54,934 nt of DNA from Gammaproteobacteria bacterium (GTDB lineage: Bacteria; Pseudomonadota; Gammaproteobacteria; SG8-11), in NCBI GenBank assembly GCA_030610155.1, contig JAUWSG010000003.1, positions 1 through 54,934 of the forward strand, read 5' to 3'. Position numbers and translations under genes: made by a program. A model generated the notes under the pieces. It saw only the letters and a list, made by a program, of their open reading frames with translations. It was not told where the DNA came from and made no database searches. This document shows positions 19,758 through 29,095 of the stretch, in pieces. Every line of letters starts with the position of its first letter. Positions within the stretch are counted from its first letter, which is position 1.

Positions 19758-21182
19758 TTATTTTTTCGGCCCAAAGAATATGCTTTTATACTCGGAGTAA
19801 AATTCCGGGTTCAGGGTGTATTCTATGCGCAATGTGACCGGCAGTGTTTCCTGTAATAGTTTATCTCCCGGGATGCGTAGAAAGATCGTGTAGGCAGTTA
19901 CCCGCTTTTCCGGGGCTTCCAGTGGTTTCTCTGCACCGATCATTTGTATGTCATTATGGCCGGCGACGGTCAATTTCACCATTATATCATTTTTGGTTTT
20001 GTTGAGAATTTTAAGTACGTATTTGTTTTGTACTGAGCCATCACTGCGCATGACAAACAAAGGTTGGCGTTCATGAAGTACCTTTAGTTCAAGTGTCGCG
20101 AGTGTTGACAGGCCGTAAATGATGCCTGCCACGGCCAATATCATGATGCTGGAATAGACGATGACACGTGGCCGTTTGTAAAGTGTCACTTCAGGTTTTC
20201 CCTGCATCTCATCCAGTGAAGTGTATTTTATCAATCCATGTGGTCGTTTTATTTTGTCCATAACAGCATCGCAGGCATCCAGGCACAATGCGCATGTAAT
20301 GCAGCCTTCCTGTTGGCCGTTGCGAATATCAATCCCGGTGGGACAGACAGCGACACATTGTTTGCAGTCAATGCAGTCGCCCTTATCTGTAACATCACTC
20401 TGGCTGGTTTTTTTTAATTTTCCGCGTGGTTCACCGCGTCGGAAGTCATAGGTCGGTAAAACAGTTTCACTATCAACCATGACCCCCTGTATACGCGCAT
20501 AGGGACAAAGCCAGAAACAGACCTGTTCACGCATGTGGCCGGCAAACAGATGAGTGAAGAATGCAAAGACACCGACAGGCGCCCATTCGGCCAGTGTGGC
20601 TTGTAGTGTAAAATAGTCAATCCAGAGCTGATAAGCATCGGTAAACCAGGCGGTGAAACTGATGCCGGTCAATATGCCGATGAGTATCCAGAAAAAATGT
20701 TTCAGAAATTTTGTGCGAATTTTACTGAAAGTCCAGGGTGCTTCATCCATTTTCTTGCGTTTCCCGGGGTGGCCTTCCAGTTTTTCTTCAATCCAGGTGA
20801 AAATATCGGTCCACACAGTTTGAAAACAAAAATAACCACAATAAACGCGGCCGGCAACAGAGGTAACGGCCGCCAATAGCAGGGCGAAAAATAACAGCAC
20901 CAATGCCAGCATCCAGATGTCTTGCGGTAGAATGGTGATGCCAAAGATATGGAATTGACGATTGGGAATGTCCCACAATATGGCTTGTCGATCTCCCCAG
21001 CGCAGGTAAGGCCCAAGGAAGAAGGGTAGCCAGACCAGCATCGAGACCCATTTCAGACTACGAAAAAACCCTGGCATACGTTTGGCGTGAATTGTTTTAT
21101 CGCCAAGATTGACGTGCCAGTATTCCGCTTCGCGGTAGAGCGCTTCCAGGTCTTGATTGTCCTGTTCGGTTTGATCACTCAC
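19758..21182 (-). CDS. ccoG: CcoG (FixG/RdxA) iron-sulfur protein for cbb3 assembly
   Basis: CcoG is a membrane protein with two [4Fe-4S] sites, described as a cupric reductase during cbb3 biogenesis. Ferredoxin cysteines are at 270, 273, 276 and 280 and at 294, 297, 300 and 304. Membrane cysteines appear in YCGYFCFQTVW (about residue 115) and FWLCPYARIQG (about residue 226). Roughly five helices are predicted, and the C-terminal third is an Ig-like periplasmic domain. The 474-residue length is normal. Confidence 0.95.
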   Translation of the reverse strand: MSDQTEQDNQDLEALYREAEYWHVNLGDKTIHAKRMPGFFRSLKWVSMLVWLPFFLGPYLRWGDRQAILWDIPNRQFHIFGITILPQDIWMLALVLLFFALLLAAVTSVAGRVYCGYFCFQTVWTDIFTWIEEKLEGHPGKRKKMDEAPWTFSKIRTKFLKHFFWILIGILTGISFTAWFTDAYQLWIDYFTLQATLAEWAPVGVFAFFTHLFAGHMREQVCFWLCPYARIQGVMVDSETVLPTYDFRRGEPRGKLKKTSQSDVTDKGDCIDCKQCVAVCPTGIDIRNGQQEGCITCALCLDACDAVMDKIKRPHGLIKYTSLDEMQGKPEVTLYKRPRVIVYSSIMILAVAGIIYGLSTLATLELKVLHERQPLFVMRSDGSVQNKYVLKILNKTKNDIMVKLTVAGHNDIQMIGAEKPLEAPEKRVTAYTIFLRIPGDKLLQETLPVTLRIEYTLNPEFYSEYKSIFFGPKK

Positions 21183-21214
21183 CAGGCTATTATTTATCCC
21201 TGTTTACCAGAGGA

Positions 21215-21328
21215 CTAGTCTTCGGAGTGGGTGTGATTGATGAGGTAGCCAATTCGAACGGCCAGAACAACAACAATGACGATTGTGATGCCCACTGCGA
21301 GAAGAGAACCCCAGACGACTGCATCCAT
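21215..21328 (-). CDS. 37-residue single-helix membrane peptide, possible CcoM-like cbb3 subunit
   Basis: A short frame with an AGGAG Shine-Dalgarno seven bases before ATG. The product starts MDAVVWGSLLAVG, has one strongly hydrophobic helix (about residues 5-26), and ends in HTHSED. It sits between ccoP and ccoG on the same strand, with 31 bases to ccoP and 32 to ccoG. Size and topology resemble CcoM, the small single-helix subunit of Pseudomonas stutzeri cbb3 oxidase. Assignment to CcoM rests on size, topology and position, not on a matched sequence. It is too short for most gene finders. Confidence 0.75.
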   Translation of the reverse strand: MDAVVWGSLLAVGITIVIVVVLAVRIGYLINHTHSED

Positions 21329-21359
21329 AATTTATCTCCTCTGTTGAAGGTCGGCCGCT

Positions 21360-22214
21360 TTATTGGCCGCCGCCCAGTTTGTGCACATAAACAGCTAATT
21401 TTTTAATTTCTGTTTCAGTTAACTGCTCCTTGAATACAGGCATGATGGCGATACGTGTCGCGTCATTGCCCGGTGCATTAACACCATTTGTGATCGTATA
21501 CTTAATGCTTTCTTCCGTGCCGGGAGCGAAGCGCCAGATGGTATCAGTAAAATTTGCGCCACCCATCATTTCTACACCTTTGGCTTCCATGCCATGGCAA
21601 CCAAAACAGCCTTTACTGTTATATAATTCTTTGCCAGCCGCATGTTCACTGCCCTGGCTTAATGCCAGTATATGTTTGGCCAGGTCATCGAGTTCCTGTT
21701 CTGATACATTGTCTTTAAAGGCGGGCATTAAACCCGTGCGGCCGTTAGTGATAGTTTGCTGGATAGTGTCAATATTGCCGCCATATAACCAGTCATCATC
21801 GGCCAGTATCGGGTAACCGGGGTTACCGGCGCCGCCCGTTCCATGGCAAGCCGCGCAGCGGTCACCAAACAGGACTTTGGCAGATCGTACAACATAATTG
21901 GACAGCTCCCGGTCATCGAGTACGGCCTGGGCAGACATGCCTTTGAGTTTGTCTTCAAATGGTTTGCGTATGGCGTCGAGTTCTTCGACGCTTGCCTGCA
22001 GGCGTTTCATTTGGGTCCATCCCAGCACGCCTTTGGTTGATCCGTTTACAAGGGGAATTGAAGGATAAAGTACAAGGTAGCCAATAATAAAGACGGCGCC
22101 CAGATAAAAAGTGATTATCCACCATCTCGGTGGTTGATTGGTTAACTCGCGCAGATTGTCGTCCCATACATGTCCTGTATCGGGCGCATCAGTGCTGTTT
22201 TTATTATCACTCAT
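21360..22214 (-). CDS. ccoP: Cbb3 oxidase dihaem subunit CcoP
   Basis: CcoP is the dihaem cytochrome c subunit that passes electrons to CcoO and CcoN. An N-terminal cytoplasmic stretch with HVWDDNLRELTNQPPRWW precedes one helix (about residues 33-51). Two class I cytochrome domains follow, with CAACH (120-124) and CFGCH (203-207). Methionine ligands are likely in GLMPAF and IMPVFKEQL. The start overlaps ccoQ by four bases. Confidence 0.96.
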   Translation of the reverse strand: MSDNKNSTDAPDTGHVWDDNLRELTNQPPRWWIITFYLGAVFIIGYLVLYPSIPLVNGSTKGVLGWTQMKRLQASVEELDAIRKPFEDKLKGMSAQAVLDDRELSNYVVRSAKVLFGDRCAACHGTGGAGNPGYPILADDDWLYGGNIDTIQQTITNGRTGLMPAFKDNVSEQELDDLAKHILALSQGSEHAAGKELYNSKGCFGCHGMEAKGVEMMGGANFTDTIWRFAPGTEESIKYTITNGVNAPGNDATRIAIMPVFKEQLTETEIKKLAVYVHKLGGGQ

Positions 22215-22417
22215 TTTTTATCCTCCGTGTTGACACGGTCTTCATCGAAAGGAATGTTACGCATGGCTTCAAGCCGTTTCTTGTTAGCAGGATGGAAGAT
22301 GTAGGAATAAATCGCGATCATCACAATGAAGACGACGATGGTAATGCCAAGGCCGAGCCAGTCATGCAATGTCATGGATGCCCAGTCTGTTTGAAAATAT
22401 TCTTTGATACTATTCAC
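22211..22417 (-). CDS. ccoQ: Cbb3 oxidase subunit CcoQ
   Basis: A 68-residue protein with one helix (about residues 20-43) and the CcoQ-like stretch [20 protein letters not shown] followed by an acidic tail. CcoQ stabilises the interaction of CcoP with the core in other bacteria. It overlaps ccoO by eight bases at its start and ccoP by four at its end, so the genes are translated as a coupled set. At 68 residues it is slightly long for the family. Confidence 0.92.
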   Translation of the reverse strand: MNSIKEYFQTDWASMTLHDWLGLGITIVVFIVMIAIYSYIFHPANKKRLEAMRNIPFDEDRVNTEDKK

Positions 22418-23123
22418 GGTATACGATCCCGTAATCGAGTTTGGCCATGGTGCCGAGTATTTGCAAATAAGCTACCATGGCATCCATTTCAGTTTTACCG
22501 TCCGCTGCTGCGGAGCTGGCATCAATATCGGCATCGGTATAAGGCACGCCGACAGTTTTCATGGCTTTCATATGGCGTTTGACCATTGCGCCATCGAGTA
22601 CGTTTTCCAGTAACCAGGGATAATTGGGCATCACAGATTCCGGCACCACGGAGCGGGGCGCTATCATGTGTTTGATATGCCATTCATCAGAGTATTTTCC
22701 ACCAACGCGCGCGAGGTCAGGTCCGGTACGTTTGGAGCCCCACTGGAACGGGTGGTCATAGATAGACTCGGTTGCCAATGAATAATGTCCATAACGTTCT
22801 TTTTCGTCCCGGAACGGCCGGATCATTTGTGAGTGGCACAGATAACAACCTTCCCGGATATAAACATTACGACCCATCAGCTCCAGGCCGGTGTAAGGAC
22901 GAATACCATCACCGGGCTTCCAGTTTGCCAATGTCTGTCCTTCTTTTTGTTGCCAGAGAATTTCCGGTCGGGCGTTATGTTCCATCGTATCGTCCAGATA
23001 ATACAGTGGGACAATCTCAACGATGCCGCCTACCGAGAGGATTAACAAGAGCATCAGTAACAAGGCCCAGACGTTACGTTCCAGTTTGTCCTGAAATTTT
23101 GTTGAATAAATTTTGTCAGCCAT
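22410..23123 (-). CDS. ccoO: Cbb3 oxidase monohaem subunit CcoO
   Basis: CcoO is the membrane-anchored monohaem cytochrome c subunit. One N-terminal helix (about residues 18-40) is followed by the haem motif CYLCH (residues 93-97) in [20 protein letters not shown]. The usual [19 protein letters not shown] segment is present. Methionine M164 or a neighbour in [11 protein letters not shown] is the probable axial ligand. ccoN lies ten bases upstream. Confidence 0.97.
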   Translation of the reverse strand: MADKIYSTKFQDKLERNVWALLLMLLLILSVGGIVEIVPLYYLDDTMEHNARPEILWQQKEGQTLANWKPGDGIRPYTGLELMGRNVYIREGCYLCHSQMIRPFRDEKERYGHYSLATESIYDHPFQWGSKRTGPDLARVGGKYSDEWHIKHMIAPRSVVPESVMPNYPWLLENVLDGAMVKRHMKAMKTVGVPYTDADIDASSAAADGKTEMDAMVAYLQILGTMAKLDYGIVYRE

Positions 23124-23133
23124 TTTTCTCTCC

Positions 23134-24567
23134 CTACGCCTTTACCGGTTCGGCGCTGATGCGCGGTTCAGTACCTGCCTGGCGAATCGTCATGATCACG
23201 TTATAGAGCATGACCAGGCCACCGAGCGAATAGATGAAGCCACCAACAAAACGCATGACGTAATATGGGTGCATCGCGGCAACTGACTCGGCAAATGTGT
23301 ATGTCAACGCGCCAAACTCATCATAGTCGCGCCACATCAAGGCCTGCATAATGCCCGATATCCACATGGCAACGATGTAAATGACGATGCCAATCGTGGC
23401 CATCCAGAAATGCATATTAACCAGCTTGACGGAATACATTTCTGTTTTCCACAAGCGGGTCACCAGATGATACAGCGCGCCTGCCGCGACCATCCCGACC
23501 CAGCCCAGCGCGCCTGAATGAACATGGCCAATGGTCCAGTCGGTATAATGGGACAGTGCATTGACGACTCTAATCGACATGATCGGGCCTTCGAAGGTCG
23601 ACATGGCGTAGAAGGCCAGCGATATGATGAGGAAGCGCAAGACATAGTCGGTACGTAATTTGTCCCAGGCGCCACTTAAGGTGAGCATGCCATTTACCGC
23701 ACCACCCCAGGAAGGCACGATCATCGCGATCGAAATGGCGGCACCCAGTGAGCCGGCCCAGTCAGGTAAGGCGGTGTAGTGCAAATGATGCGAACCGAGC
23801 CAGACATAACCGAACATCAGGGACCAGAAATGCAATACTGACAGTCGATATGAAAAAATAGGCCGGTCTGCCTGTTTGGGAACAAAATAGTACATGATAC
23901 CGAGGAAACCCGCCGTGAGATAAAAGCCCACCGCATTGTGGCCCCACCACCATTGAATCATCGCATCCTGCACGCTGGAGAAGATGGAATAAGATTTAAA
24001 AAGCTCAACCGGGATGGCCAGACTGTTGACAACATGCAGGTAGGTAATCATGACCATCATGCCCAGAAAGAACCAGTTAGACACATAGATATGGGAACTT
24101 TTGCGAGTGGCAATCGTCATGATGAAATTAAAGGTGTAGCTTATCCATACAATGGCGATCAGTATGTCGATGGGCCATTCCAGCTCGGCATATTCTTTGC
24201 CCTGGGTGAAACCTAATGGCAGGGTAATGACCGCAAGGACAATGATCAGGTTCCAGCCCCAGAAGGTAAACCATGCCATCTTGTCGCTCCAGAGCCTCAC
24301 ACCGCATGTTCGTTGCACACTATAGAAAGCGGTGGCCATTAAAACACAGCCACCAAAGGCAAAAATCACAGCATTGGTATGTAGTGGTCGTATGCGACCA
24401 AAGCTCAGATACGGGCTATCAAAATTAAGGGCGGGCCAGGCCAGTTCGGCCGCGGCATAAGCGCCGACAAAGGTGCCGACCACCAGGTAGATAACGGAAG
24501 CGACGGAAAACCATCTGACTATTTCGAAATTATACTTTTGTTCCAGATCTGTGCTGGCCACAGTCAT
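23134..24567 (-). CDS. ccoN: Cbb3 oxidase catalytic subunit CcoN
   Basis: CcoN is the haem-copper catalytic subunit with low-spin haem b and the b3-CuB centre. About twelve helices are predicted. Conserved histidine segments include [37 protein letters not shown], and the C-terminal [11 protein letters not shown]. The start at 24567 was chosen because CGGGAGGGA immediately precedes it. An ATG 18 bases further upstream has no Shine-Dalgarno. It is the first gene of the cco operon and is followed by ccoO. Confidence 0.96.
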   Translation of the reverse strand: MTVASTDLEQKYNFEIVRWFSVASVIYLVVGTFVGAYAAAELAWPALNFDSPYLSFGRIRPLHTNAVIFAFGGCVLMATAFYSVQRTCGVRLWSDKMAWFTFWGWNLIIVLAVITLPLGFTQGKEYAELEWPIDILIAIVWISYTFNFIMTIATRKSSHIYVSNWFFLGMMVMITYLHVVNSLAIPVELFKSYSIFSSVQDAMIQWWWGHNAVGFYLTAGFLGIMYYFVPKQADRPIFSYRLSVLHFWSLMFGYVWLGSHHLHYTALPDWAGSLGAAISIAMIVPSWGGAVNGMLTLSGAWDKLRTDYVLRFLIISLAFYAMSTFEGPIMSIRVVNALSHYTDWTIGHVHSGALGWVGMVAAGALYHLVTRLWKTEMYSVKLVNMHFWMATIGIVIYIVAMWISGIMQALMWRDYDEFGALTYTFAESVAAMHPYYVMRFVGGFIYSLGGLVMLYNVIMTIRQAGTEPRISAEPVKA

Positions 24568-25052
24568 TCCCTCCCGAAAGTTCATGTTGTTTAATTATTA
24601 AAAACTTATAATGAAAGACAGGCAAACATCAAACTACAATTAAAACCTAAATATGAGAATCCGCCTATATTCTTATATTGTCAATACTTCTACGGTATTT
24701 TTTAAAATAAAAAAATTCATTTTTGCGGCGGTTTGTTTATGGATTGAAAATTTATAATTAATGGCTGTACATATGATTTATTGGTATGCCGCATCATATA
24801 GGGTGGTCGCAATTTGTAAATTATAGTTGAGCAACAGTCATGGTTATTACAGGACTGCATAAACTCAGGTCCGGGATCCCGGAAATAAAAAGATCTTCTA
24901 ATAATTATAGTCCAGATCTATTTATATAAAGATCATGCGTTATTTTTATGACCTTTTTTATTTTTTATATAGTAATAAAAGTAGGGTTTATCAAGCAGGC
25001 TGTGTAGCGTTTTACCAGGTGGGTGGGTGATCAGGTGCAGGCGTATAAATCT
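24568..25052. other. AT-rich intergenic region upstream of ccoN
   Basis: No convincing gene is seen on either strand. It must hold the ccoN promoter and the end of the mgtC-like gene, both transcribed leftward. I looked for an FNR/Anr box (TTGAT-N4-ATCAA) and found none that matches well. A perfect 14-bp palindrome lies at 24870-24883, and a TATAAT-like hexamer on the minus strand lies at 24820-24825. Confidence 0.6.
24870..24883. repeat. Perfect 14-bp palindrome TCCGGGATCCCGGA
   Basis: A GC-rich self-complementary site inside an otherwise AT-rich region upstream of ccoN. It may be a regulator-binding site or a hairpin; nothing in the sequence identifies the protein. Confidence 0.6.
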
Positions 25053-25745
25053 TTATGTGCCGATGGGAATAACACTGAATTCGTGGATGTTTTCCTTGCT
25101 TCTTAATGTTTCAGCCAGTTCGCTGAATTTTGTTGCATCTTTAGTGCTAATTGTCATTTTGTATTCAAACATTTTTCCGTCAGAGTTCAGCGTAAAGCTG
25201 GGTGGAAAAGATTTAATAGCATGTTCTTCTATTATTTTTTTTATCTGGTTCTCATTTAAATAATTCTCTCTGGGCATGCGAACAGTCAGCTTGCCATAAC
25301 TGATATTAGGCATGATAGATTCGATTCTATGGAACACAGCCAGTGTGCCCAGTGTGATCACTCCGGCAATCGCGGCAGCGAAGAAAAATCCCATGCCGAC
25401 GGCTATGCCAATCGATGCGGTCATCCAGATTGACGCAGCTGTTGTCAAACCTCTGACCGCGAGTTGTTCTTTCATGATGACGCCGGCACCCAGAAAGCCA
25501 ATGCCGGTCATAATGCCCTGGGCCATTCTGGTCGGATCAATGCGGATTGTATCGATAGGCACATCCGGAATGAGTTTCCACTGGAATACAGTGAACAACA
25601 TCAACAGGCTTGAAGAGAGGCAGACCAGGGAGTGTGTTCGAAATCCGGCAGGCCGGCCATGATATGTCCTTTCCAGGCCAATAATGCCACCAATAAGTAA
25701 CGCCAGTAATAAACGAGTGATGATTGTTATTTGATCGGCGTCCAT
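25053..25745 (-). CDS. MgtC/SapB-family membrane protein
   Basis: A 230-residue protein. Five N-terminal helices carry the MgtC signatures LIGGIIGLERTYHGRPAGFRTH (about residues 17-38) and GIMTGIGFLGAGVI. A C-terminal cytoplasmic ACT-like domain follows (about residues 150-230). MgtC proteins inhibit F-type ATP synthase and support survival at low Mg2+ in pathogens; the role in other bacteria is unclear. AGGGACA precedes the ATG. It is a single gene, co-directional with the cco operon but 485 bases from it. Confidence 0.88.
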   Translation of the reverse strand: MDADQITIITRLLLALLIGGIIGLERTYHGRPAGFRTHSLVCLSSSLLMLFTVFQWKLIPDVPIDTIRIDPTRMAQGIMTGIGFLGAGVIMKEQLAVRGLTTAASIWMTASIGIAVGMGFFFAAAIAGVITLGTLAVFHRIESIMPNISYGKLTVRMPRENYLNENQIKKIIEEHAIKSFPPSFTLNSDGKMFEYKMTISTKDATKFSELAETLRSKENIHEFSVIPIGT

Positions 25746-25885
25746 TTATTGTCCCTGGTTGTATTTATGATTATTTTTGATTTTATCTCGTAGCTTAAAA
25801 ACACTATAAAATCAGAGGTGTCCTTTAATATTACGGCGAAAAAATACAAGACTTTAAAAGGGAAGCAGAAAAGCAGTTAAATCAT

Positions 25886-25915
25886 TGTAGCGAGAACAAA
25901 TGTAGCGAGAACAAA
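25886..25915 (+). repeat. 15-bp perfect tandem duplication
   Basis: TGTAGCGAGAACAAA occurs twice in direct succession in the intergenic space upstream of the mgtC-like gene. It looks like a recent slippage duplication and has no evident function. Confidence 0.8.
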
Positions 25916-26019
25916 TGCGGTGCCATATGAGAACGCGCTGTCAACAGGACTACACCGGAACGTAAAATATAACCAGCCACTTTATATTTAAAGAAAAAGC
26001 GGCTGGTTGAATAACGGGG

Positions 26020-26550
26020 TTAAATAGCGGTAATACTACTTGCCTGTGGGCCTTCATCACCTGTTTCTTCAACGTATTTAACAGGTGTCCCCACTTTGAG
26101 TTTGTCGAAACGATTATTTAAAACACTGTTCTGGTGGAAATAAATTTCCCTGCCTTCATGTGTCACAATAAAGCCATAGCCTTCGTTTGGTTTGAGATCC
26201 TGAATAATGGCATGGGTGGGAAAGTCATGCAGCTTTACTTCGCCACGTTGCTTGCGGGTGTAGTTTTTTAATTGACGTTTTGCGGCATCGAATGCATCCC
26301 GAATAGAAATGTACAAGTCTTCTCGCGGCTCCCTTTTGACGATGATTTCTGTGTTCGGTACTTTAATGTTTATATTAATATTGAATGTGTTGCCTTTGTG
26401 GTGATGCCGGGTTGGGGAACAGACGACGACCCGACAATTGATAATACGATCACTGAATGTTGCGAGTTTTTCTGCTTTTTCTCTTATTGTTGTTTCAATT
26501 GCTTTTGTTAATGTGATATCACGTGAAGTTATTAGTAAAGGAAATTTCAT
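26020..26550 (-). CDS. RaiA/HPF domain fused to a cold-shock domain
   Basis: A 176-residue protein of two parts. Residues 1-105 resemble the ribosome-hibernation fold (RaiA/HPF, sigma54-modulation), with TLTKAIETTIREKAEKLATF and EDLYISIRDAFDAAKRQLKN. Residues 112-176 form a cold-shock domain with the RNA-binding motifs GYGFIV and IYFHQNSV. The fusion suggests a ribosome- or RNA-binding stress factor. The ATG at 26550 was chosen over an earlier GTG because GAGG lies eight bases upstream. It is a single gene. Confidence 0.88.
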   Translation of the reverse strand: MKFPLLITSRDITLTKAIETTIREKAEKLATFSDRIINCRVVVCSPTRHHHKGNTFNININIKVPNTEIIVKREPREDLYISIRDAFDAAKRQLKNYTRKQRGEVKLHDFPTHAIIQDLKPNEGYGFIVTHEGREIYFHQNSVLNNRFDKLKVGTPVKYVEETGDEGPQASSITAI

Positions 26551-27034
26551 GTATCGCACCTCAACTTATTTTTGCAAGATGAAAAAGGGGAGAGGAACTG
26601 CCAGATACAACCATAAATGTATCACCTCCGATTGAGCGTTACGGGACAGGCTACAATTACAAGGGTTAATTCGTGTCTCCGGAATGGAATGCTTGAGTTG
26701 ATTGCTCGTATTATCCGGGGCAGACATTATTTTTATGTAGCTTCCATAACTAGATTACCATAATAATGTTCATCGGCAAGTTGTATATTTGTCTTCTAAT
26801 ATTATTATATTGTTTATAAAAATATTTATAAGGTATAAGGGACCGTTATTAACGACAGTACTTGACCAGTAAGCTGGCCTTTTTTAAAAAAAGGGAATGT
26901 GTTTGACTGAGTCTGAAATGGCGATGAGAATACTGCGTTAATTTAAAATAGATCTACTAATGCAGATGCCCGGGATTGGGCAGAAGGAAGATGATTGCCT
27001 GTTTGCTTATTCGACATTAAGAAATTCAAAAATG
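26551..27034. other. AT-rich intergenic region with no gene seen
   Basis: No frame longer than a few codons with a plausible Shine-Dalgarno was found. A short hairpin (CCTTTTTTTAAAAAAAGG type, around 26879-26896) is present and could act as a weak terminator. Confidence 0.5.
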
Positions 27035-27541
27035 CTATATCAATGGAAAGATGTTATTGAAATGCAAAATGTGAATTTCATAGAAAATCAAGACGATATA
27101 AATCATCAGTAAACCAGAGAGAATATGGGAGACTGTAAATCGATGATGAAATACTTTGAAATTACGATGTGCGACCAGGAAAATCAGGCTGCCTGCGGTC
27201 ATTAAATATTTACCGAGAATAAACACGAAGACACTCTCATTGATTAACATCTCCATCACTACATTCAGTTCTTCCCCGCCACTGGCAATGATTTTGAGCG
27301 TCATATATGAATCTGCCAGACAAAGGATCAGGATGCCCAGAATCGTCAGTAGTAATTTTGGTTCATACCAGTCGATGTAATAGCCGCCACTTGTATGGTC
27401 GTCGGCTCGTCTGGCATGACGTCGGCCGCCACTGTGACTATGTCGGCTAAGGGGGGAAGTTGAGCGATTGCGTCGATCAGAGTCTGAACGACGGTCAATC
27501 ATTCCAAATGAATTTGCGGTTTGTTGCTGTACGTCAGGCAT
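27035..27541 (-). CDS. DUF5658-type membrane protein
   Basis: A 168-residue protein. The first 55 residues are polar and rich in Arg, Ser and His (MIDRRSDSDRRNRSTS and GGRRHARRADDH). The rest forms four helices with the DUF5658 pattern: an Asp in the first helix (LADSYMTLKI), then GGEELNVVMEMLI, then a Lys-containing helix (GKYLMTAGSLIFLV). The role of the family is unknown. The His/Arg-rich N-terminus is predicted cytoplasmic. No Shine-Dalgarno is obvious, and a TATAAT lies about 35 bases upstream on the minus strand. Confidence 0.75.
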   Translation of the reverse strand: MPDVQQQTANSFGMIDRRSDSDRRNRSTSPLSRHSHSGGRRHARRADDHTSGGYYIDWYEPKLLLTILGILILCLADSYMTLKIIASGGEELNVVMEMLINESVFVFILGKYLMTAGSLIFLVAHRNFKVFHHRFTVSHILSGLLMIYIVLIFYEIHILHFNNIFPLI

Positions 27542-27707
27542 GATTATTATTAATATCCGCTATTTGTTTGAATTATAACCACTTTCTTGACTGAAAGTAT
27601 TATGTTAAGCGCACAGTGTATAAATATTTATGTTAAATTTCCATTAAAATATGCGCTATTGCGGTAAATCAATACTAATCATAAGATAAAGGCCAGTTAT
27701 GTCTGTT

Positions 27708-28334
27708 TTATATCCACTTCCCCTTCAATATTTGTGTCAATTGATTCCATAAGTTGTTGTTATTTTCGAAAATGGATGCCTTGTCAGCCTCAGCGATCAA
27801 CCAGTCACCCCGGGCAAGTTCGGCATCCAGCTGGCCGGGCGCCCAGCCAGCGTAACCTGCATAGGCGCGAATAACGTCATTTGACTGCGCTTTTTCCAAA
27901 ACGGGTATGAGGTTTTTTTGACCGCCACCCAGATGGATGCCCTCAATGACCGGCAAAGTGTTTTTAGAATCTGACTTATTCATTAGATAGACAAAGGAAG
28001 AGGCGTGAACGGGCCCGCCGAGAAATACCTTGTCATGTATCCTGGCTGATTTGATCGTTGGAAAAACATCCTGAATGGTAAATCTGGATGGCCGGTTGAT
28101 GACCACACCAAATGCCCCATATTTACTGTATTTCGTGACCAGAATGACAGTTTTTTCAAAGCTCGAGCCGGCCAGGTGATCCGATGCAACCAGAAAAACA
28201 CCTTGTTTCAGTGTTTGATTGGCTGGCGATGCGGCAAGTGAAGCAGGGATGGCAAGGCATAAAAGCACCAGAATAATTGCCTGGTTAATACGACCAGGTT
28301 TGAACTTCTGTCTTGTCGGTATGTTAAAAATCAT
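27708..28334 (-). CDS. YqgE/AlgH (UPF0301) protein with an N-terminal signal peptide
   Basis: The body (from about residue 40) is a clear AlgH/UPF0301 domain, with GVFLVASDHLAGSSFEKTV, VINRPS, FLGGPV and the signature GYAGWAPGQLDAELARGDWL. Members are normally cytoplasmic and start directly at the domain. Here about 40 extra residues form a basic n-region, a hydrophobic core (AIILVLLCLAIPASL) and a likely AxA cleavage site, so export is predicted. The start overlaps an upstream small gene by four bases (ATGA), implying coupled translation. Function of the family is unknown. Confidence 0.88.
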   Translation of the reverse strand: MIFNIPTRQKFKPGRINQAIILVLLCLAIPASLAASPANQTLKQGVFLVASDHLAGSSFEKTVILVTKYSKYGAFGVVINRPSRFTIQDVFPTIKSARIHDKVFLGGPVHASSFVYLMNKSDSKNTLPVIEGIHLGGGQKNLIPVLEKAQSNDVIRAYAGYAGWAPGQLDAELARGDWLIAEADKASIFENNNNLWNQLTQILKGKWI

Positions 28335-28609
28335 GAATTGATATCCGGACTAGCCATTTTTTTGACGGCAGCGTGAATCTCGGCCGGGCAAACGTATTTA
28401 TATTGAAGCAAGAGAGCCTGTTTAAATTCTAGCAGACATTTTATGCCCGCTTTACTTCTATCGCCCTGGGCATGACTCCCACGTAATCTAAGAATAAATA
28501 GCTGATATAACAGTAGGTTACATTTATCCGGGTTATCTGGACCGTCTTCTCCAGGTGTAAGACTCTGCATGGCATAAAATTCGCAAGGAATTGGGTGCAG
28601 TTTACGCAT
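28331..28609 (-). CDS. Small cysteine-containing protein translated with the AlgH-like gene
   Basis: A 92-residue protein of no recognised family, soluble, with four cysteines (at CEFY, KCN, KCLL and VCPAE) and an Ala/Lys-rich C-terminal helix. The stop overlaps the start of the exported AlgH-like gene by four bases, the best sign that it is real. An upstream in-frame extension is possible but not needed. It is divergent from the PilZ gene. Confidence 0.5.
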   Translation of the reverse strand: MRKLHPIPCEFYAMQSLTPGEDGPDNPDKCNLLLYQLFILRLRGSHAQGDRSKAGIKCLLEFKQALLLQYKYVCPAEIHAAVKKMASPDINS

Positions 28610-28670
28610 GGGGTTGATGCGAATAAATTAATCAAGACACATTATCTTATGGGAGATATGGGAGGAGTAT

Positions 28671-29039
28671 ATGTTTGCTGAATCAAGGGGCGTTGCCAGA
28701 CAGAATATTCAACTTGAGGAAATCTCAGGTGGTTTTGAGCTGGACGCAGGGAATAAGCATTTCGATGACACGTTTGTAAATGATGTTTCTGTATCAGGCG
28801 CCGGTATTGAGTTATCGACACCACTCGAGGTGGGGTCCTCTATCGATCTGACCTTCAAGGCTGGTGACTGGAATATTAGCGTTCAGGGCAAAGTTATGTG
28901 GTGTAGCCTGGATGCAAAATCATCCGACACATTAGAATTAGAAAATTATCGTGTAGGGGTTAAATTTAATCCGAAAAATGCCAATAACAACGTGATATTT
29001 TTTATGGCTTCAAGATCAATGGTCAGACCGGCCAACTAA
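28671..29039 (+). CDS. PilZ-domain protein
   Basis: A 122-residue single-domain PilZ protein. The c-di-GMP-binding residues appear intact: RxxxR at R6-R10 (RGVAR) and D/N-x-S-x-x-G in NDVSVSGAG (about residues 38-46). PilZ proteins bind cyclic di-GMP and relay it to motility, adhesion or envelope targets. GGAGGAG precedes the ATG. It is transcribed divergently from the AlgH-like operon. No enzymatic domain is attached, so its output must be through a partner. Confidence 0.82.
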   Translation: MFAESRGVARQNIQLEEISGGFELDAGNKHFDDTFVNDVSVSGAGIELSTPLEVGSSIDLTFKAGDWNISVQGKVMWCSLDAKSSDTLELENYRVGVKFNPKNANNNVIFFMASRSMVRPAN

Positions 29040-29095
29040 AGTACGTTGCTACCATTGTCTGCGACACGAGAAATACGCAGTATTCACATTACGGG

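Noticed and set aside
24595-24830. FNR/Anr box upstream of ccoN
   Set aside because: No TTGAT-N4-ATCAA with at most two mismatches was found by eye.
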